A DNA stretch of 64,000 nucleotides from Burkholderiales bacterium GJ-E10 (GCA_000828975.1 AP014683.1:2375700-2439699), one strand, 5' to 3'; shown: positions 35,013 to 48,176, counted from the first letter of the stretch. Made by a program: numbers and translations. The notes: a model not told the origin generated them from the letters alone.

Positions 35013-35747
35013 TCACTGCATGTGCATACCGCCGTTGACGGGGTAGATCGCGCCGGTGGCGAACGCCGCATCGTCGCCGGCGAGCCAGGCAACGATGGCG
35101 GCGATCTCCTCGGGCCGGCCCAGGCGCTTGACGGGAATCGCCTCCACCAACTTGTCGCGCACGTCTTCGCGGATCGCCATGACCATTTCGGTGGCGATGT
35201 AGCCGGGGGCGACGGTGTTGACGGTCACGCCCTTGCCCGCCATCTCCTGCGCCAGCGCCATGGTGAAGCCGTGCACGCCGGCCTTGGCGGCGGAATAGTT
35301 GGTCTGGCCGAACTGTCCCTTCTGGCCGTTGATCGAGGAAATATTGACGATGCGGCCCCAGCCGCGTTCGGCCATGCCGTCGATCACCTGCTTGGTGACG
35401 ATGAAGAGGCCGGTGAGGTTGGTGTCGATGACCGCCCGCCAATCGGCCAGGGTCATCTTGCGGAAGACGGCATCGCGGGTGATGCCGGCGTTGTTGACGA
35501 GAATGTCGACGCGGCCGAATTCGTCGTGGACGCGATCGAAGGCCGCCTTGGCGGCATCCCAGTCGGTGATGTCGGCGTGCGACAAGGTGAAGCGGTAGCC
35601 GTCGGCCCGCTGGGCGGCAAGCCAGCCTTCGCCGTCGGCGTTGGGGCCGCAGCCGGCAATCACGGTGTGGCCGAGGTCGTGCAGCTTGCGGCAGATGGCG
35701 GTGCCGATGCCGCCGCAGCCGCCGGTGACGTAGGCGATCTTGTTCAT
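35013..35747 (-). CDS. phaB: Acetoacetyl-CoA reductase
   Basis: A 244-residue classical SDR. TGGCGGIGTAICRKL is the NADPH loop, NNAGITRD follows, and NYSAAKAG holds the catalytic Tyr and Lys. FGQTNYSAAK and the GGMHMQ end are typical of PhaB. It reduces acetoacetyl-CoA to (R)-3-hydroxybutyryl-CoA for polyester synthesis. ATG 35747 is chosen because it gives the usual MxKIAYVTGG start. Confidence 0.93.
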   Translation of the reverse strand: MNKIAYVTGGCGGIGTAICRKLHDLGHTVIAGCGPNADGEGWLAAQRADGYRFTLSHADITDWDAAKAAFDRVHDEFGRVDILVNNAGITRDAVFRKMTLADWRAVIDTNLTGLFIVTKQVIDGMAERGWGRIVNISSINGQKGQFGQTNYSAAKAGVHGFTMALAQEMAGKGVTVNTVAPGYIATEMVMAIREDVRDKLVEAIPVKRLGRPEEIAAIVAWLAGDDAAFATGAIYPVNGGMHMQ

Positions 35748-35789
35748 GGGTGGTCCCTGTGGGTTTGGTTGTTCCATGCGTAGTGAGCG

Positions 35790-36995
<1,206 letters not shown>

Positions 36996-37035
36996 GGTCG
37001 TTCCTGCAGGATGATCCGCGTTGATACTGCGAACG

Positions 37036-37075
37036 CCCTCACCCCCGCCCTCTCCCGCCGTCGCGGGAGAGGGGG
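37036..37075. repeat. REP-like palindromic element, copy 2 (3' end of phaC)
   Basis: CCCTCACCCCCGCCCTCTCC then a GC-rich stem and GCGGGAGAGGGGG. It covers the phaC stop region, so the last residues of PhaC (SRDGGRGRG) are element-encoded. Confidence 0.75.
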
Positions 37076-38730
37076 TCATGCGGAACGTCGCGCTCTTTCA
37101 CGTACCGGCCGGGTGCCGGTTCGATGGGCGGGTACTTGCGGTTGCCGAGCTGTCTGGGGGCGGCTTTCTCGTCGCCGGCGAAGCGGGCGAGCCAGCGATC
37201 CCAATCCGCCCACCAGCTGCCGGGATGCTCCTCGGCGCCGGCGAGCCAGGCATCGGGATCGGGCAGGCGCTGCGCCGCGCGGCGGGACGACGTACGGGCC
37301 TTCCGCCTGGGGGCGGCGGGCTCCGGCGCGACCCAGTAACTCCGCCGGTTCCTCGACACCGGGTTGATGGTTCCGGCGATGTGGCCGCTTGCACCCAGGG
37401 CGAACCGGCGTTCGGCGGCGCCGGTCAGGGTGCGAGCGGCGGCATGGGCCGCGCGCCAGGGCACGATGTGGTCCTCGCGGGCGCCGAACACGTAGGTCGG
37501 CGCCTGGATGCGACGCAGGTCGACCGGTTGGCCGCAGCACGAGACCCGGCCGGGGCGGATCAGGTTGTTTTCCAGGTAGGTGTTGCGCAAGTACCAGGCG
37601 AACATCGGCCCCGGCAGGTTGGTGCTGTCGGCGTTCCAGTAAAGCAGATCGAAGGCCGGCGGCTGCCGCCCTTCGAGATAATTGTTGACGACGTAGTTCC
37701 AGACCAGATCGTTGGGACGCAGCGCGGAAAAGGCGTTCGCCAGATCGCGTCCCGGCATCAGGCCGCCGCGGCCGATCGTCGCTTCGCGCATCGCGACGTG
37801 GGCTTCGTCGACGAACACGTCGAGCAGGCCCGTGTCGGTGAAATCCAGCAGCGGCGTCAGCAGCGTCAGGCTTTCCGCCGGCGTCTCGCCGCGCGCGGCG
37901 AGCACCGCCAGTGCGGTCGCGAGCAGCGTGCCGCCGATGCAATAGCCGAGCACGTTGACGGTGTCCGCCTTGGCGATCTCCCGCACCGCGCCGATCGCGG
38001 CGATCGGTCCTTGCTCGACATAGTCGTCCCAGGTCCAGCCCCCCTGTTCGGCCTGCGGATTGCGCCAGGACACGACGAACACGGTGTTGCCCTGCTCGAC
38101 GCAATAGCGCAAAAACGAGTTGTCCGGCTGCAGATCGAGGATGTAGTACTTGTTGATGCAGGGCGGCACGACCAGCAGCGGACGGCTGCGCACCTTGGCC
38201 GTGCGCGGCCGGTACTGGATGAGTTGGATGACCTCGTTTTCGTACACCACCGCCCCTTCGGTGGTGGCGACGTTGCGGCCGACCTCGAACGCCGACTCAT
38301 CGACCTGCGAGATCCGGCCCTTGGCGAGGTCCGCAAGCAGGTTCTGCATGCCCTGCAGCAGGCTTGCGCCGCCGGTTTCGACGGCGCGCTTCTGCGCCTT
38401 CGGATTCCATGCCAGGAAATTCGACGGCGCCATGGCGTCGGCCCATTGCGATGCGAGGAACTGCAGGCGGGTCTTGAACTTGGGCTCGGTTTCGATCGCC
38501 GCGGCCAATTCGCGCATCGCCTCGGCGTTGATCAGGTGGGCGCGCGCCGCGAACGACGCCAGCGGGTTCTCCTGCCAGGCGGGGTCGGCGAAGCGGCTGT
38601 CGGCGATCGGCGCGGTGATGCGCTCGGGGTGCTCGAACAGATCCCGCCAGAGCGCGTCCAAGCGCTGCAGGTACGCCTCGCGCATTTCGCGGAAGCGGTC
38701 GGGGGGCGTGTTGTCGGTCGAGTCGGTCAC
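37039..38730 (-). CDS. phaC: Class I polyhydroxyalkanoate synthase
   Basis: A 563-residue protein. The lipase-like box GYCIGG has the catalytic Cys at 264; REDHIVPW has the Asp and GASGHIAG the His. It polymerises (R)-3-hydroxyacyl-CoA at the granule surface. The start is GTG 38730; no ATG is in frame nearby. The natural C terminus seems to end near [13 protein letters not shown]; the last residues come from a REP element. Gene order phaC-phaA-phaB-phaR is as in Cupriavidus. Confidence 0.93.
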   Translation of the reverse strand: MTDSTDNTPPDRFREMREAYLQRLDALWRDLFEHPERITAPIADSRFADPAWQENPLASFAARAHLINAEAMRELAAAIETEPKFKTRLQFLASQWADAMAPSNFLAWNPKAQKRAVETGGASLLQGMQNLLADLAKGRISQVDESAFEVGRNVATTEGAVVYENEVIQLIQYRPRTAKVRSRPLLVVPPCINKYYILDLQPDNSFLRYCVEQGNTVFVVSWRNPQAEQGGWTWDDYVEQGPIAAIGAVREIAKADTVNVLGYCIGGTLLATALAVLAARGETPAESLTLLTPLLDFTDTGLLDVFVDEAHVAMREATIGRGGLMPGRDLANAFSALRPNDLVWNYVVNNYLEGRQPPAFDLLYWNADSTNLPGPMFAWYLRNTYLENNLIRPGRVSCCGQPVDLRRIQAPTYVFGAREDHIVPWRAAHAAARTLTGAAERRFALGASGHIAGTINPVSRNRRSYWVAPEPAAPRRKARTSSRRAAQRLPDPDAWLAGAEEHPGSWWADWDRWLARFAGDEKAAPRQLGNRKYPPIEPAPGRYVKERDVPHDPLSRDGGRGRG

Positions 38731-38767
38731 GGTCTTTGATACGGATGATAACCAGAGGCTCGCACCT

Positions 38768-38801
38768 TCACCCTAGCCCTCTCCCGCAAGCGGGAGAGGG
38801 G
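38768..38801. repeat. REP-like palindromic element, copy 3 (3' end of pgeF)
   Basis: Core CTCTCCCGCAAGCGGGAGAG with TCACCCTAGCC on the left. It encodes the last residues (SPLPLAGEG) of PgeF. Confidence 0.75.
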
Positions 38802-39573
38802 ATATTTCCTCGCTGCGCCAAATCAAGGCGGCCTGCCGCCCGGTCACGCCGTCGCGGCGGTAGCTGTAGAAGCGCGGGTCGCTGACGGTGCAGAATCCGC
38901 CGCCATGCACGTCTTCTTCCGCAAGGCCTTCGCGTGCCAGCGCCTGCCGCGCCAGCGCGTAGAGGTCGGCGAGCAGGCGGTCTCCCTGCGCGGGCGCAAA
39001 CGCGCGGTCGGCGTCCGGCAGCAGGGTCCGCATCGCCGTCCGCACCTCCGGGCCGACCTCGAAGCGCTGCAGCCCGATCGCCGGCCCCAGGTACGCGAGC
39101 ACCCGGGCGCCGGGGTCGGCCGCGGCGGCGCGCAGCGCGCGCACCGTGTTCTGGATCACGCCCGCCGCCAGGCCTCGCCAACCGGCGTGCGCCGCGGCGA
39201 CCGCGCGTCCCCGCGCATCGGCGAGCAGCACCGGCAGGCAATCGGCCGTCAACACGCAGCACACGGTGTCGGGGCGCGTGCTCACCGAGGCGTCACCTTC
39301 GGGAAGCGCACCCGGGTCGACGGAATCGGCGTCGACGACGTGCGCGCCGTGCACCTGGCGCAACCAGCGGGGGGCGCCCGGCAGCCGGCGTGCCAGGGCC
39401 GCGCGGTTCTGCGCCGCGGCCGGATCCGGTTCGGAAAATCCGAGATTCATGCCGCCGCTGCCGTCCGACGCGGCAAAGGGCGCCAACGAGGTGCCGCCCG
39501 CGCGGGTGGTGAACAGTGCTCGCACGCCGGGGGGCGCGGGCCAGTCGGGGATGATGAGGGGTTCCGGGATCAT
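38773..39573 (-). CDS. pgeF: Peptidoglycan editing factor / laccase-domain protein (YfiH family)
   Basis: A 266-residue protein. LTADCLPVLLAD, AAAHAGWRGLAAGV and FCTVSDPRFYSYRRDG, with Cys and His ligands of the copper/zinc site, identify the COG1496 family. Family members are reported as purine nucleoside phosphorylases/adenosine deaminases and as factors that remove wrongly incorporated muropeptide residues. ATG 39573 lies 22 bases after the rluD stop, so the two are probably co-transcribed. Confidence 0.88.
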   Translation of the reverse strand: MIPEPLIIPDWPAPPGVRALFTTRAGGTSLAPFAASDGSGGMNLGFSEPDPAAAQNRAALARRLPGAPRWLRQVHGAHVVDADSVDPGALPEGDASVSTRPDTVCCVLTADCLPVLLADARGRAVAAAHAGWRGLAAGVIQNTVRALRAAAADPGARVLAYLGPAIGLQRFEVGPEVRTAMRTLLPDADRAFAPAQGDRLLADLYALARQALAREGLAEEDVHGGGFCTVSDPRFYSYRRDGVTGRQAALIWRSEEISPLPLAGEG

Positions 39574-39593
39574 CGTCGGTCTTCTGCGCGCAT

Positions 39594-39627
39594 CCTCACC
39601 CTCGCCCCGCTCCGCGGGAGAGGGGGG
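39594..39627. repeat. REP-like palindromic element, copy 4 (3' end of rluD)
   Basis: CCTCACCCTCGCCCC then CGCTCCGCGGGAGAGGGGGG, an imperfect member. It encodes the final residues of RluD (PLSRGAGRG). Confidence 0.65.
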
Positions 39628-40813
39628 CAATCTCCGCAGGCCCCTCGGGATGCGGCGCCGAAAGTTCCGCCTCCGTTGCGCCCAGCGATCGCATCAGCTC
39701 GCGCAGGTCCGGCGGCGGGGGGGCGAACCATTCCATCGTTTCGCGACGGCGGGGGTGGACCAGGGCCAGGCGGCAGGCATGCAGCGCCTGGTGCCCGAGC
39801 CAAGACTGCCCGTTGCACGTTGCCGGAAGGTGACGACGGTAGACCGGGTCGCCGAGCAAGGGATGTCCGATCGATTCCATGTGCACCCGGATCTGGTGCG
39901 TACGTCCGGTTTCGAGCCGGCAGGCGACCCAGGACACGAGGCAGGACCCGTGGCTCCCCGTCGATTCGAGCGTCCAGGTCCGGATGCGGCGGAACCGGGT
40001 GCGGGCCGGCCGCGCGTGGGCCGATTCGCTGACCCGGAACCGCAGCGGATTGCGGGGGTCGCGCGCGAGCGCGGCGTCGATGGTTCCGGACGGCGGGGTT
40101 TCGCCGGCGACCAGCGCCCAGTACTCCCGCAGCACCGTGCGCTCCTGCAACTGCCGCACGAGGTCGGTCTGGGCGGCGATGGTCCGCGCCACCACCATCA
40201 GGCCCGAGGTGCCGGCGTCGAGGCGATGCACGATGCCGGCACGCGGCACGCGCGCCAGCGCCGGGTCGTAGGCGAGCAGGCCGTTGAGCAGGGTCCCGCT
40301 CCAGTTGCCGGCGCCGGGGTGGACGACCAGCCCCGCCGGCTTGTCGAGAACCAGGATCGAATCGTCCTCCCAGACCACCGGAATCGGCATGGCCTCGGGC
40401 GCGTAGGCGCTGTCCTCCGGGTCCACGACCTCGGCGAGGGCAACGGTATCGCCTGCCTGCACGGCGTCGCGCGCACGAGCGGGCGCGCCGTTGCGCGTCA
40501 CCGCGCCACCTTCGATCCAGCGCTGGACCCGGCTGCGCGACACCTCGGGGCGGCGCAGGGCGAGGAATTTGTCGAGGCGCAGCCCGGCGTCGGCGGCTTC
40601 GACGACGTAGGCAACCTCGTCGCCCTCTGCCGTCCCGACATCGACACCCTCACCCCCGCCCTCTCCCGCACGCGGGAGAGGGGGCAGGTCCTCCCTGCGC
40701 GCCGATGGTCCACATCCCTTTTCGCCCTCTCCCGCGCGGGGGGGAGGGGGCAGGGCAACCCCGGCCGGTAGGCCCGACTCCGCCATCGTTGATACACTCT
40801 TGCGTTTTGCCAT
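39596..40813 (-). CDS. rluD: Ribosomal large subunit pseudouridine synthase D
   Basis: A protein of 405 residues, or 396 from the ATG at 40786. An S4 RNA-binding domain ([19 protein letters not shown] in part) is followed by the catalytic [17 protein letters not shown] with its Asp, and by [13 protein letters not shown]. It modifies uridines of helix 69 in 23S rRNA. The first about 55 residues are low complexity ([25 protein letters not shown]) and are translated REP elements, an unusual N-terminal extension. It is divergent from bamD, with 11 bases between the two starts. Confidence 0.9.
   Translation of the reverse strand: MAKRKSVSTMAESGLPAGVALPPPPRAGEGEKGCGPSARREDLPPLPRAGEGGGEGVDVGTAEGDEVAYVVEAADAGLRLDKFLALRRPEVSRSRVQRWIEGGAVTRNGAPARARDAVQAGDTVALAEVVDPEDSAYAPEAMPIPVVWEDDSILVLDKPAGLVVHPGAGNWSGTLLNGLLAYDPALARVPRAGIVHRLDAGTSGLMVVARTIAAQTDLVRQLQERTVLREYWALVAGETPPSGTIDAALARDPRNPLRFRVSESAHARPARTRFRRIRTWTLESTGSHGSCLVSWVACRLETGRTHQIRVHMESIGHPLLGDPVYRRHLPATCNGQSWLGHQALHACRLALVHPRRRETMEWFAPPPPDLRELMRSLGATEAELSAPHPEGPAEIAPLSRGAGRG
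40647..40684. repeat. REP-like palindromic element, copy 5 (inside rluD 5' part)
   Basis: CCCTCACCCCCGCCCTCTCC, CGCACGCG and GGAGAGGGGG. It lies in frame within the N-terminal extension of RluD. Confidence 0.75.
40723..40755. repeat. REP-like palindromic element, copy 6 (inside rluD 5' part)
   Basis: CGCCCTCTCCCGCGCGGG followed by GGGGAGGGGGCAGGG. It lies 38 bases from copy 5 and is also in frame in RluD. Confidence 0.7.
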
Positions 40814-40824
40814 CCGACCCGGCC

Positions 40825-41606
40825 ATGAAACCCGCGATTCGTCTTGCGTCCCCTGTTCGACGGCTGCTGCCGGTCATGGCGGTCGCGATGCTGCTGGCCG
40901 GGTGCGGTCTGACCAGCCTCGAGAAGGATCCTACCTCGAAGTGGGGGCCAGACAAGCTCTACAACGAGGCGCGCGGCGAACTCAACAACGGCGCCTGGGA
41001 CAAGGCCCGCGGCCTGTTCGAGAAGCTCGAGATCCGCTATCCGTTCGGTGCCTATGCCCAGCAGGCCCAGATCGAGATCGCATACTGCTATTTCAAGTCG
41101 GGCGATCCGACCGACGCGCTGATGGCGACGGACCGGTTCCTCCGGCTGTACCCCGACAGCTCGAAAACCGCGTACGTCTACTACCTGCGCGGCCTCATCA
41201 ACTTCATCCGGCCGCCGTGGCTGGTCGGTCGGGCGCTGCACTACCAGATCAGCGAGCGCGACCCCGAAGCCATCCGCCAATCGTTCGAGGCGTTCAAGGA
41301 AGTCGTCACGCGCTATCCGGACAGCCGCTACTACAAGGACTCGCTGCAACGCATGATCTTCCTGCGCAACGCGCTGGCGGATCACGAGGTGCACGTGGCG
41401 GACTATTACTATCGGCGCGGCGCGTATCTCAGCGCGGTCGCGCGGGCGGAGATCGCGATTCGCACGTACGACGGCGCCCCGTCGCTCGATCACGCGCTGG
41501 GAATCGTGGTCCGTTCGTACAAGCACCTGGGCATGACGAAACTGCAGAAGGACGCCGAGCGGGTGCTGCGGGCAAGCTATCCGCGCAGCCCCGAACTCAA
41601 GGACTT

Positions 41607-41610
<4 letters not shown>
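40825..41610 (+). CDS. bamD: Outer membrane protein assembly lipoprotein BamD (ComL)
   Basis: A 261-residue lipoprotein. The signal peptide has the lipobox LLAGC with the lipidated Cys at 27. TPR helices follow ([43 protein letters not shown] in pieces). BamD is the essential partner of BamA in beta-barrel insertion, anchored on the inner face of the outer membrane. It overlaps queA by 4 bases (ATGA). Confidence 0.92.
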
Positions 41611-43855
<2,245 letters not shown>

Positions 43856-43981
43856 CCGGCATCCCTCCTCACGAATGCACTCCGGCACCCGAAACATTAT
43901 CCTTGCAAATAGAATATAAGATTTTTAATATGCAATGATCATGACGCGCGATCGTCTGCGAAACGGCTGAAGCCGCGGATC

Positions 43982-45427
43982 CTATGCGATCGGCGCCTCG
44001 GTCTGCTTGAGGTGATCCGCCAGCCGCAAGGCGAACTGCACGATGGGCAGCGTCGGGTTGCCGAAACCCGACGTGGTGTAGATCGACGAGCCGGCGATGT
44101 AGAGATTTTCGGAGCCGAACACCTTGCAATTGCCGTCGACCACCCCGTAGCGCACCGATTCGGCCATGCGGGTGCCGCCCATGTGGTGGTTACCGGCGAT
44201 CTCGCCCCGCGCCGGATAGTCCAGGTCGTGGACCATCCAATCCCGCAACTGGATCCGCCCCAGGTCGTCGCGCAGCAGCCAGTCGTTGAACACCCGCACG
44301 GTTTCGTTGAGGGTGCGCCGGTCGATCGGATGCTTCTTCCAGTGCAGATCGACCCGGGGAATACCGAAGTGATCGTGCGCGCGCCCGAGTTCGACGGCGT
44401 TCGAGATCACCGGCGCCTGCTCCCAGGCCGCCCGGAAGCGGACCCCGCAGACCAGATTCTTCTCCGCCAGCGCCGCCACCTTCCTGCCCAGCTTGGGCGC
44501 GGCACAACTCAACTCCTTCATCATCTCGTCGGTCCCCCCCTCCGGCTGCAGATCCAGCCGCAGGCCGCAACCGAGGATGCGCAGCCGGATCTGCTCGCGG
44601 TCGCTGAGGTGGTAGAACCGGACCTTCCCGGTCTGGAAGCCGACGATCGCCTTGCCCAGGGTGAAGTGCGGGTGCTCCATCCAGTACTTGCCGATCGGCG
44701 CGCGGGGATCGAAAAACCGGTCGCCGTGCCGCTGCGCGAACCAGAGCAGAAAGCGCGAATTTTCGATTCCGCCCATGGCGAACACGAACCGCCGGGCGCG
44801 AATCGTCATTTCCTTGCCGGTGTAACTGCGGAACCGGGCCGACGAGATCCGGCCGCCCCCACTGTCGCGGTCCCCGGCGATGTCGATCAGATTGGCATCG
44901 AGGAACAGCGTCGCGTGCCGGGATTCCGTCAGTTCCTGTTCGTACTTGCCGCGAAACCGGACCGGCGGCGAGAACTGGAACTTGAACTTCCGGACGATCT
45001 CGCCCTGCTGCCCGGGATAGTCGAAATCGTTGTGGATTTCCAGGATGTCGCAGGCCCTGCCGAGGTAGGGATGCAGATCCCGGTATTCGATCGGCCACTT
45101 GTACTCCGGACCCAGGTAGTCGCGCCGAAAGTCGATTTCCGTGAACGGCCGGCACCAGCCGCCCCAGTGGTTCGTGCTGCCGCCCAGGAAACGCAGCCGC
45201 GATCCATCGAGCGTCAGGTACGGGTCACCGACGACCTTGCCTTTGTAGCAATCCTGGGACTCTTCGGAGAAGTGATCGCTGCCGCCTTCGCAAAGTGCGA
45301 TGCGGTAGCCGTGCCGCTTCAATTCGTTGGTCAGGGTGATGCCCGCCGCGCCCGCGCCGACGATGCAGACGTCGAACTCCCCGCGCGACGCCTCGCGGAC
45401 GTCGGCGACGTTCAGATCGTACCGCAT
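43982..45427 (-). CDS. GMC-family FAD oxidoreductase
   Basis: A 481-residue protein. CIVGAGAAGITLTNEL is the FAD fold, GGSTNHWGGWC and GNHHMGGTRM (active-site His pair) are GMC features, and the end TTSGFGNPTLPIVQFALRLADHL (in part) is typical. Close families oxidise sugars, sugar acids or alcohols at the membrane or in the periplasm. The ATG at 45427 overlaps the stop of a 48-residue Tat-signal protein (TGATG), which suggests joint export. The substrate is unknown. Confidence 0.85.
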   Translation of the reverse strand: MRYDLNVADVREASRGEFDVCIVGAGAAGITLTNELKRHGYRIALCEGGSDHFSEESQDCYKGKVVGDPYLTLDGSRLRFLGGSTNHWGGWCRPFTEIDFRRDYLGPEYKWPIEYRDLHPYLGRACDILEIHNDFDYPGQQGEIVRKFKFQFSPPVRFRGKYEQELTESRHATLFLDANLIDIAGDRDSGGGRISSARFRSYTGKEMTIRARRFVFAMGGIENSRFLLWFAQRHGDRFFDPRAPIGKYWMEHPHFTLGKAIVGFQTGKVRFYHLSDREQIRLRILGCGLRLDLQPEGGTDEMMKELSCAAPKLGRKVAALAEKNLVCGVRFRAAWEQAPVISNAVELGRAHDHFGIPRVDLHWKKHPIDRRTLNETVRVFNDWLLRDDLGRIQLRDWMVHDLDYPARGEIAGNHHMGGTRMAESVRYGVVDGNCKVFGSENLYIAGSSIYTTSGFGNPTLPIVQFALRLADHLKQTEAPIA

Positions 45428-45573
45428 CAGAGGTCCTCTTCCTTGAGGAGCCAGCCGTTGACGACGCGGACGTCGGCGCGCTTTCGGGCTCGCGCGGGCA
45501 AGGAGAGAACGGGGCGGGCGGCGAGGGAAAACAGGGCGGAAAACAGGGTGCTCAGAAAATGTCTGCGGCGCAT
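45427..45573 (-). CDS. Small Tat-signal protein, likely partner subunit of the GMC oxidoreductase
   Basis: A 48-residue reading frame, MRRRHFLSTLFSALFSLAAR then PVLSLPARARKRADVRVVNG and WLLKEEDL. The RRRHFL start plus hydrophobic stretch is a twin-arginine-type signal. The VVNGWLL end resembles the start of the small subunit that accompanies periplasmic GMC dehydrogenases such as fructose or gluconate dehydrogenase. It is much shorter than those, so it may be a minimal or truncated export helper. Its stop overlaps the GMC start codon. Confidence 0.6.
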   Translation of the reverse strand: MRRRHFLSTLFSALFSLAARPVLSLPARARKRADVRVVNGWLLKEEDL

Positions 45574-45730
45574 GGCAGGTCCGGATCCGGGTTGTCGCCT
45601 CGGGCAAGGCGAACGGCGGAGCGAGTCTACGTGGGAGAACGCGCGGATTGCCGGCCGATTTGTTTCAAAACGTTTACTCCTTCGGAACGTCCCGCCCGAC
45701 CGCTCCCCTCGCGGGAAGGAGGGAACCCCC

Positions 45731-45736
45731 TATAAT
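45731..45736 (+). promoter_or_regulatory. Candidate -10 box for yajC-secD-secF
   Basis: TATAAT 36 bases before the yajC start codon, an exact -10 consensus in G+C-rich DNA. No convincing -35 box is seen at the right distance. Confidence 0.35.
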
Positions 45737-45771
45737 CGTCCGCTTTGCCGATCCGCCCGACGGAGTCCGTC

Positions 45772-46119
45772 ATGCTGCCGTTCATCACCGACGCCTACGC
45801 CCAGACCGCCGCCCCCGCCGCGCAACAGCCGAGCTGGATGCCGATGGTCATCCTGACCGCCATGATGCTCGTCATGTACGCCCTGCTGATCCGCCCCCAG
45901 GCGAAGAAACAGCGGGAGCAGAAGGCCATGAACGAGGCGCTGGCCAAGGGCGACGAAGTGGTCACTTCGGGCGGCCTGATCGGCCGCATCACCGAATTGA
46001 CCCCGCAGTACATGACCCTGCAGGTGGGATCGGTCGGCGACAAGCCGGTCACGATCACCGTGCTGCGCAGTTCCGTGCAGACGCTCCTGCCCAAGGGAAC
46101 CATGAAGTCCCTCAACTGA
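45772..46119 (+). CDS. yajC: Preprotein translocase subunit YajC
   Basis: A 115-residue protein with a single membrane segment (about 23-42, MPMVILTAMMLVMYALLI), then KKQREQKAMNEALAKGDEVVTSGGL, the conserved YajC cytoplasmic part. It associates with SecD-SecF. The N terminus FITDAYAQTAAPAAQQ is the usual Ala-rich lead. A strong hairpin lies between it and secD. Confidence 0.93.
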   Translation: MLPFITDAYAQTAAPAAQQPSWMPMVILTAMMLVMYALLIRPQAKKQREQKAMNEALAKGDEVVTSGGLIGRITELTPQYMTLQVGSVGDKPVTITVLRSSVQTLLPKGTMKSLN

Positions 46120-46195
46120 ATCGCGCCGTGCACCAGCGGGATATCGTGGCGTCCACAGCAATCCACCTGGCGACAGAAACCCCGGGGGGTCGGCT

Positions 46196-46222
46196 GCGAA
46201 GGGGGGCTGAGGCCCCCTTCGC
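46196..46222 (+). other. Strong RNA hairpin between yajC and secD
   Basis: Arms GCGAAGGGGG and CCCCCTTCGC pair perfectly over 10 bp with a 7-nt loop. No T-run follows, so it is not a standard terminator. It ends 39 bases before the secD ATG. It may set the ratio of YajC to SecD by partial termination, processing or message protection (inference). Confidence 0.55.
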
Positions 46223-46261
46223 GCATCTCCCGCGGCCTTTGCAACCGTCCCTCCGGCAACC

Positions 46262-48148
46262 ATGAACCGCTACCCGCTCTGGAAGTATCTGATCATCGTC
46301 GTCGCACTCGCATTCGGGGTGCTCTACACGATCCCCAACTTCTTCGGGGACGCGCCGGCCGTGCAGATCGCCTCGGTCAAGGCCACGGTCCATGCCGACA
46401 CGACCCTCCTCAGCACGGTGCAGCAGATCCTGACGCAGGACAAGGTCGCGCAGCAAGGCATCACGCTCGACGTCGTCGGGCAGAACCCGACGATCCGCGT
46501 GCGCTTCGCCGACACCGACACCCAGAACCGCGCCCGGGAACTGCTCGACAAGGCGCTCAATCCCGATCCCAGCGATCCGACCTACGTCGTCGCACCCAAT
46601 CTGATCCCGCGCACCCCGGGTTGGCTGCAGCGCATCCATGCGCTGCCGATGTACCTCGGCCTCGACCTGCGCGGCGGCGTGCACTTCCTCATGCAGGTCG
46701 ACCTCAACGCGGCGGTGGCCCACCGCATGGAGGGCATCCGCAACGATCTGCGCGCCACCCTGCGCAACAAGGACATCCGCAACGCCGGCATGCGCATGAC
46801 GGGCGGAATCCTGGAAATCGCGTTCCGTGACGCGGCAGCCCGCGACAAGGCGATCTCGGCGATCGAGGACGCGAACCGCGACCTCGTCGCCCGCGCCGGC
46901 GGCTCGACGCTGGAGCCCACCGCGATCGTTTCGCTGACGCCGGCCGCCCGGACCCAGGTGCGCGACAACGCGCTCAAGCAGAACATCACCACGCTGAAGA
47001 ACCGGATCAACGAACTTGGCGTCTCCGAGCCGATCATCCAGCAGCAGGGGACGGACCGCATCGTGGTGGAACTGCCCGGCGTGCAGGACACCGCGCGGGC
47101 CAAGAGCATCATCGGCCGTACCGCCACGCTCGAAGCCCATCTGGTGGACGTCAGCGCCGAGGGCATCGCCGCCGTCAACGGTTCGGTGCCGCCCCCGTTC
47201 GGCTCCGAGCGCTTCACCGTCGGCAACGATGCGCCGGTGGTGGTGAAGAAGGACGTGATCTTCTCCGGCGAGCAGCTGGAAGGCGCCCAGGCGACGTTCG
47301 ACGACCAGCAGCGGCCCGCCGTGGCGGTGACGCTCAATGACGCGGCCGGTCAGTTGATGCGGGAAATCACGCGCGCCAACCTGCACAAGCCGATGGCCGT
47401 GATCCTGTTCGAAAAAGGCCGCGGCGAGGTGCTTACCGTTGCGACGATCCAGTCCGAATTCGGATCGCGCTTCCAGATCACCGGGGTGGGAACGCCCGAA
47501 ATGGCCAACGATCTTGCCCTGCTCCTGCGCGCGGGCTCGCTCGCCGCGCCGATGGACATCATCGAGGAACGGCTGATCGGGCCGAGCCTGGGCGCGGCGA
47601 ACATCGCCGCGGGCCTGCATTCGACCGAGGTCGGGTTCGCGATCGTCTCGCTCTTCATGATCGCCTACTACATGGTCTTCGGGCTGGTGTCGGCGACCTC
47701 GCTGGCGATCAACCTGATGCTGCTCGTCGCGCTGCTGTCGTTGCTGCAGGCGACCCTCACGCTGCCCGGCATCGCCGCCATCGCCTTCACGCTCGGCATG
47801 GCGATCGACTCGAACGTGCTGATCAACGAGCGCGTCCGCGAAGAGTTGCGCAAGGGCGCCGCGCCGCAGCATGCGATCGCGCAGGGCTACGACCGGGCGT
47901 TCGCCACCATCATCGACTCCAACGTCACCACCCTCATCGCCGGCGTGTTCCTGTTCATGCTCGGTTCGGGGCCGGTGCGGGGCTTCGCCGTGGTGCACGT
48001 TCTGGGCATCCTGACCTCGATCTTCTCCGCGGTGTTCATCTCGCGGGGGATGATCAACCTGATCTACGGCTCGCGCCGGCGCCTGCAGTCGATCGCCATC
48101 GGGCAGGTCTGGCGGCCGGACGCGGGCACGACGACGACGAAGAAGTAG
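46262..48148 (+). CDS. secD: Protein translocase subunit SecD
   Basis: A 628-residue RND-type membrane protein. One N-terminal membrane segment, a large periplasmic domain (about 35-440) with LGLDLRGGVHFLMQVD and RINELGVSEPIIQQQG, then five C-terminal segments with GMAIDSNVLINERVREE. It uses the proton gradient with SecF to complete protein export. Gene order yajC-secD-secF is standard. Confidence 0.95.
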   Translation: MNRYPLWKYLIIVVALAFGVLYTIPNFFGDAPAVQIASVKATVHADTTLLSTVQQILTQDKVAQQGITLDVVGQNPTIRVRFADTDTQNRARELLDKALNPDPSDPTYVVAPNLIPRTPGWLQRIHALPMYLGLDLRGGVHFLMQVDLNAAVAHRMEGIRNDLRATLRNKDIRNAGMRMTGGILEIAFRDAAARDKAISAIEDANRDLVARAGGSTLEPTAIVSLTPAARTQVRDNALKQNITTLKNRINELGVSEPIIQQQGTDRIVVELPGVQDTARAKSIIGRTATLEAHLVDVSAEGIAAVNGSVPPPFGSERFTVGNDAPVVVKKDVIFSGEQLEGAQATFDDQQRPAVAVTLNDAAGQLMREITRANLHKPMAVILFEKGRGEVLTVATIQSEFGSRFQITGVGTPEMANDLALLLRAGSLAAPMDIIEERLIGPSLGAANIAAGLHSTEVGFAIVSLFMIAYYMVFGLVSATSLAINLMLLVALLSLLQATLTLPGIAAIAFTLGMAIDSNVLINERVREELRKGAAPQHAIAQGYDRAFATIIDSNVTTLIAGVFLFMLGSGPVRGFAVVHVLGILTSIFSAVFISRGMINLIYGSRRRLQSIAIGQVWRPDAGTTTTKK

Positions 48149-48176
48149 GCAATCCGAACCCTGACATAGGACCGCC

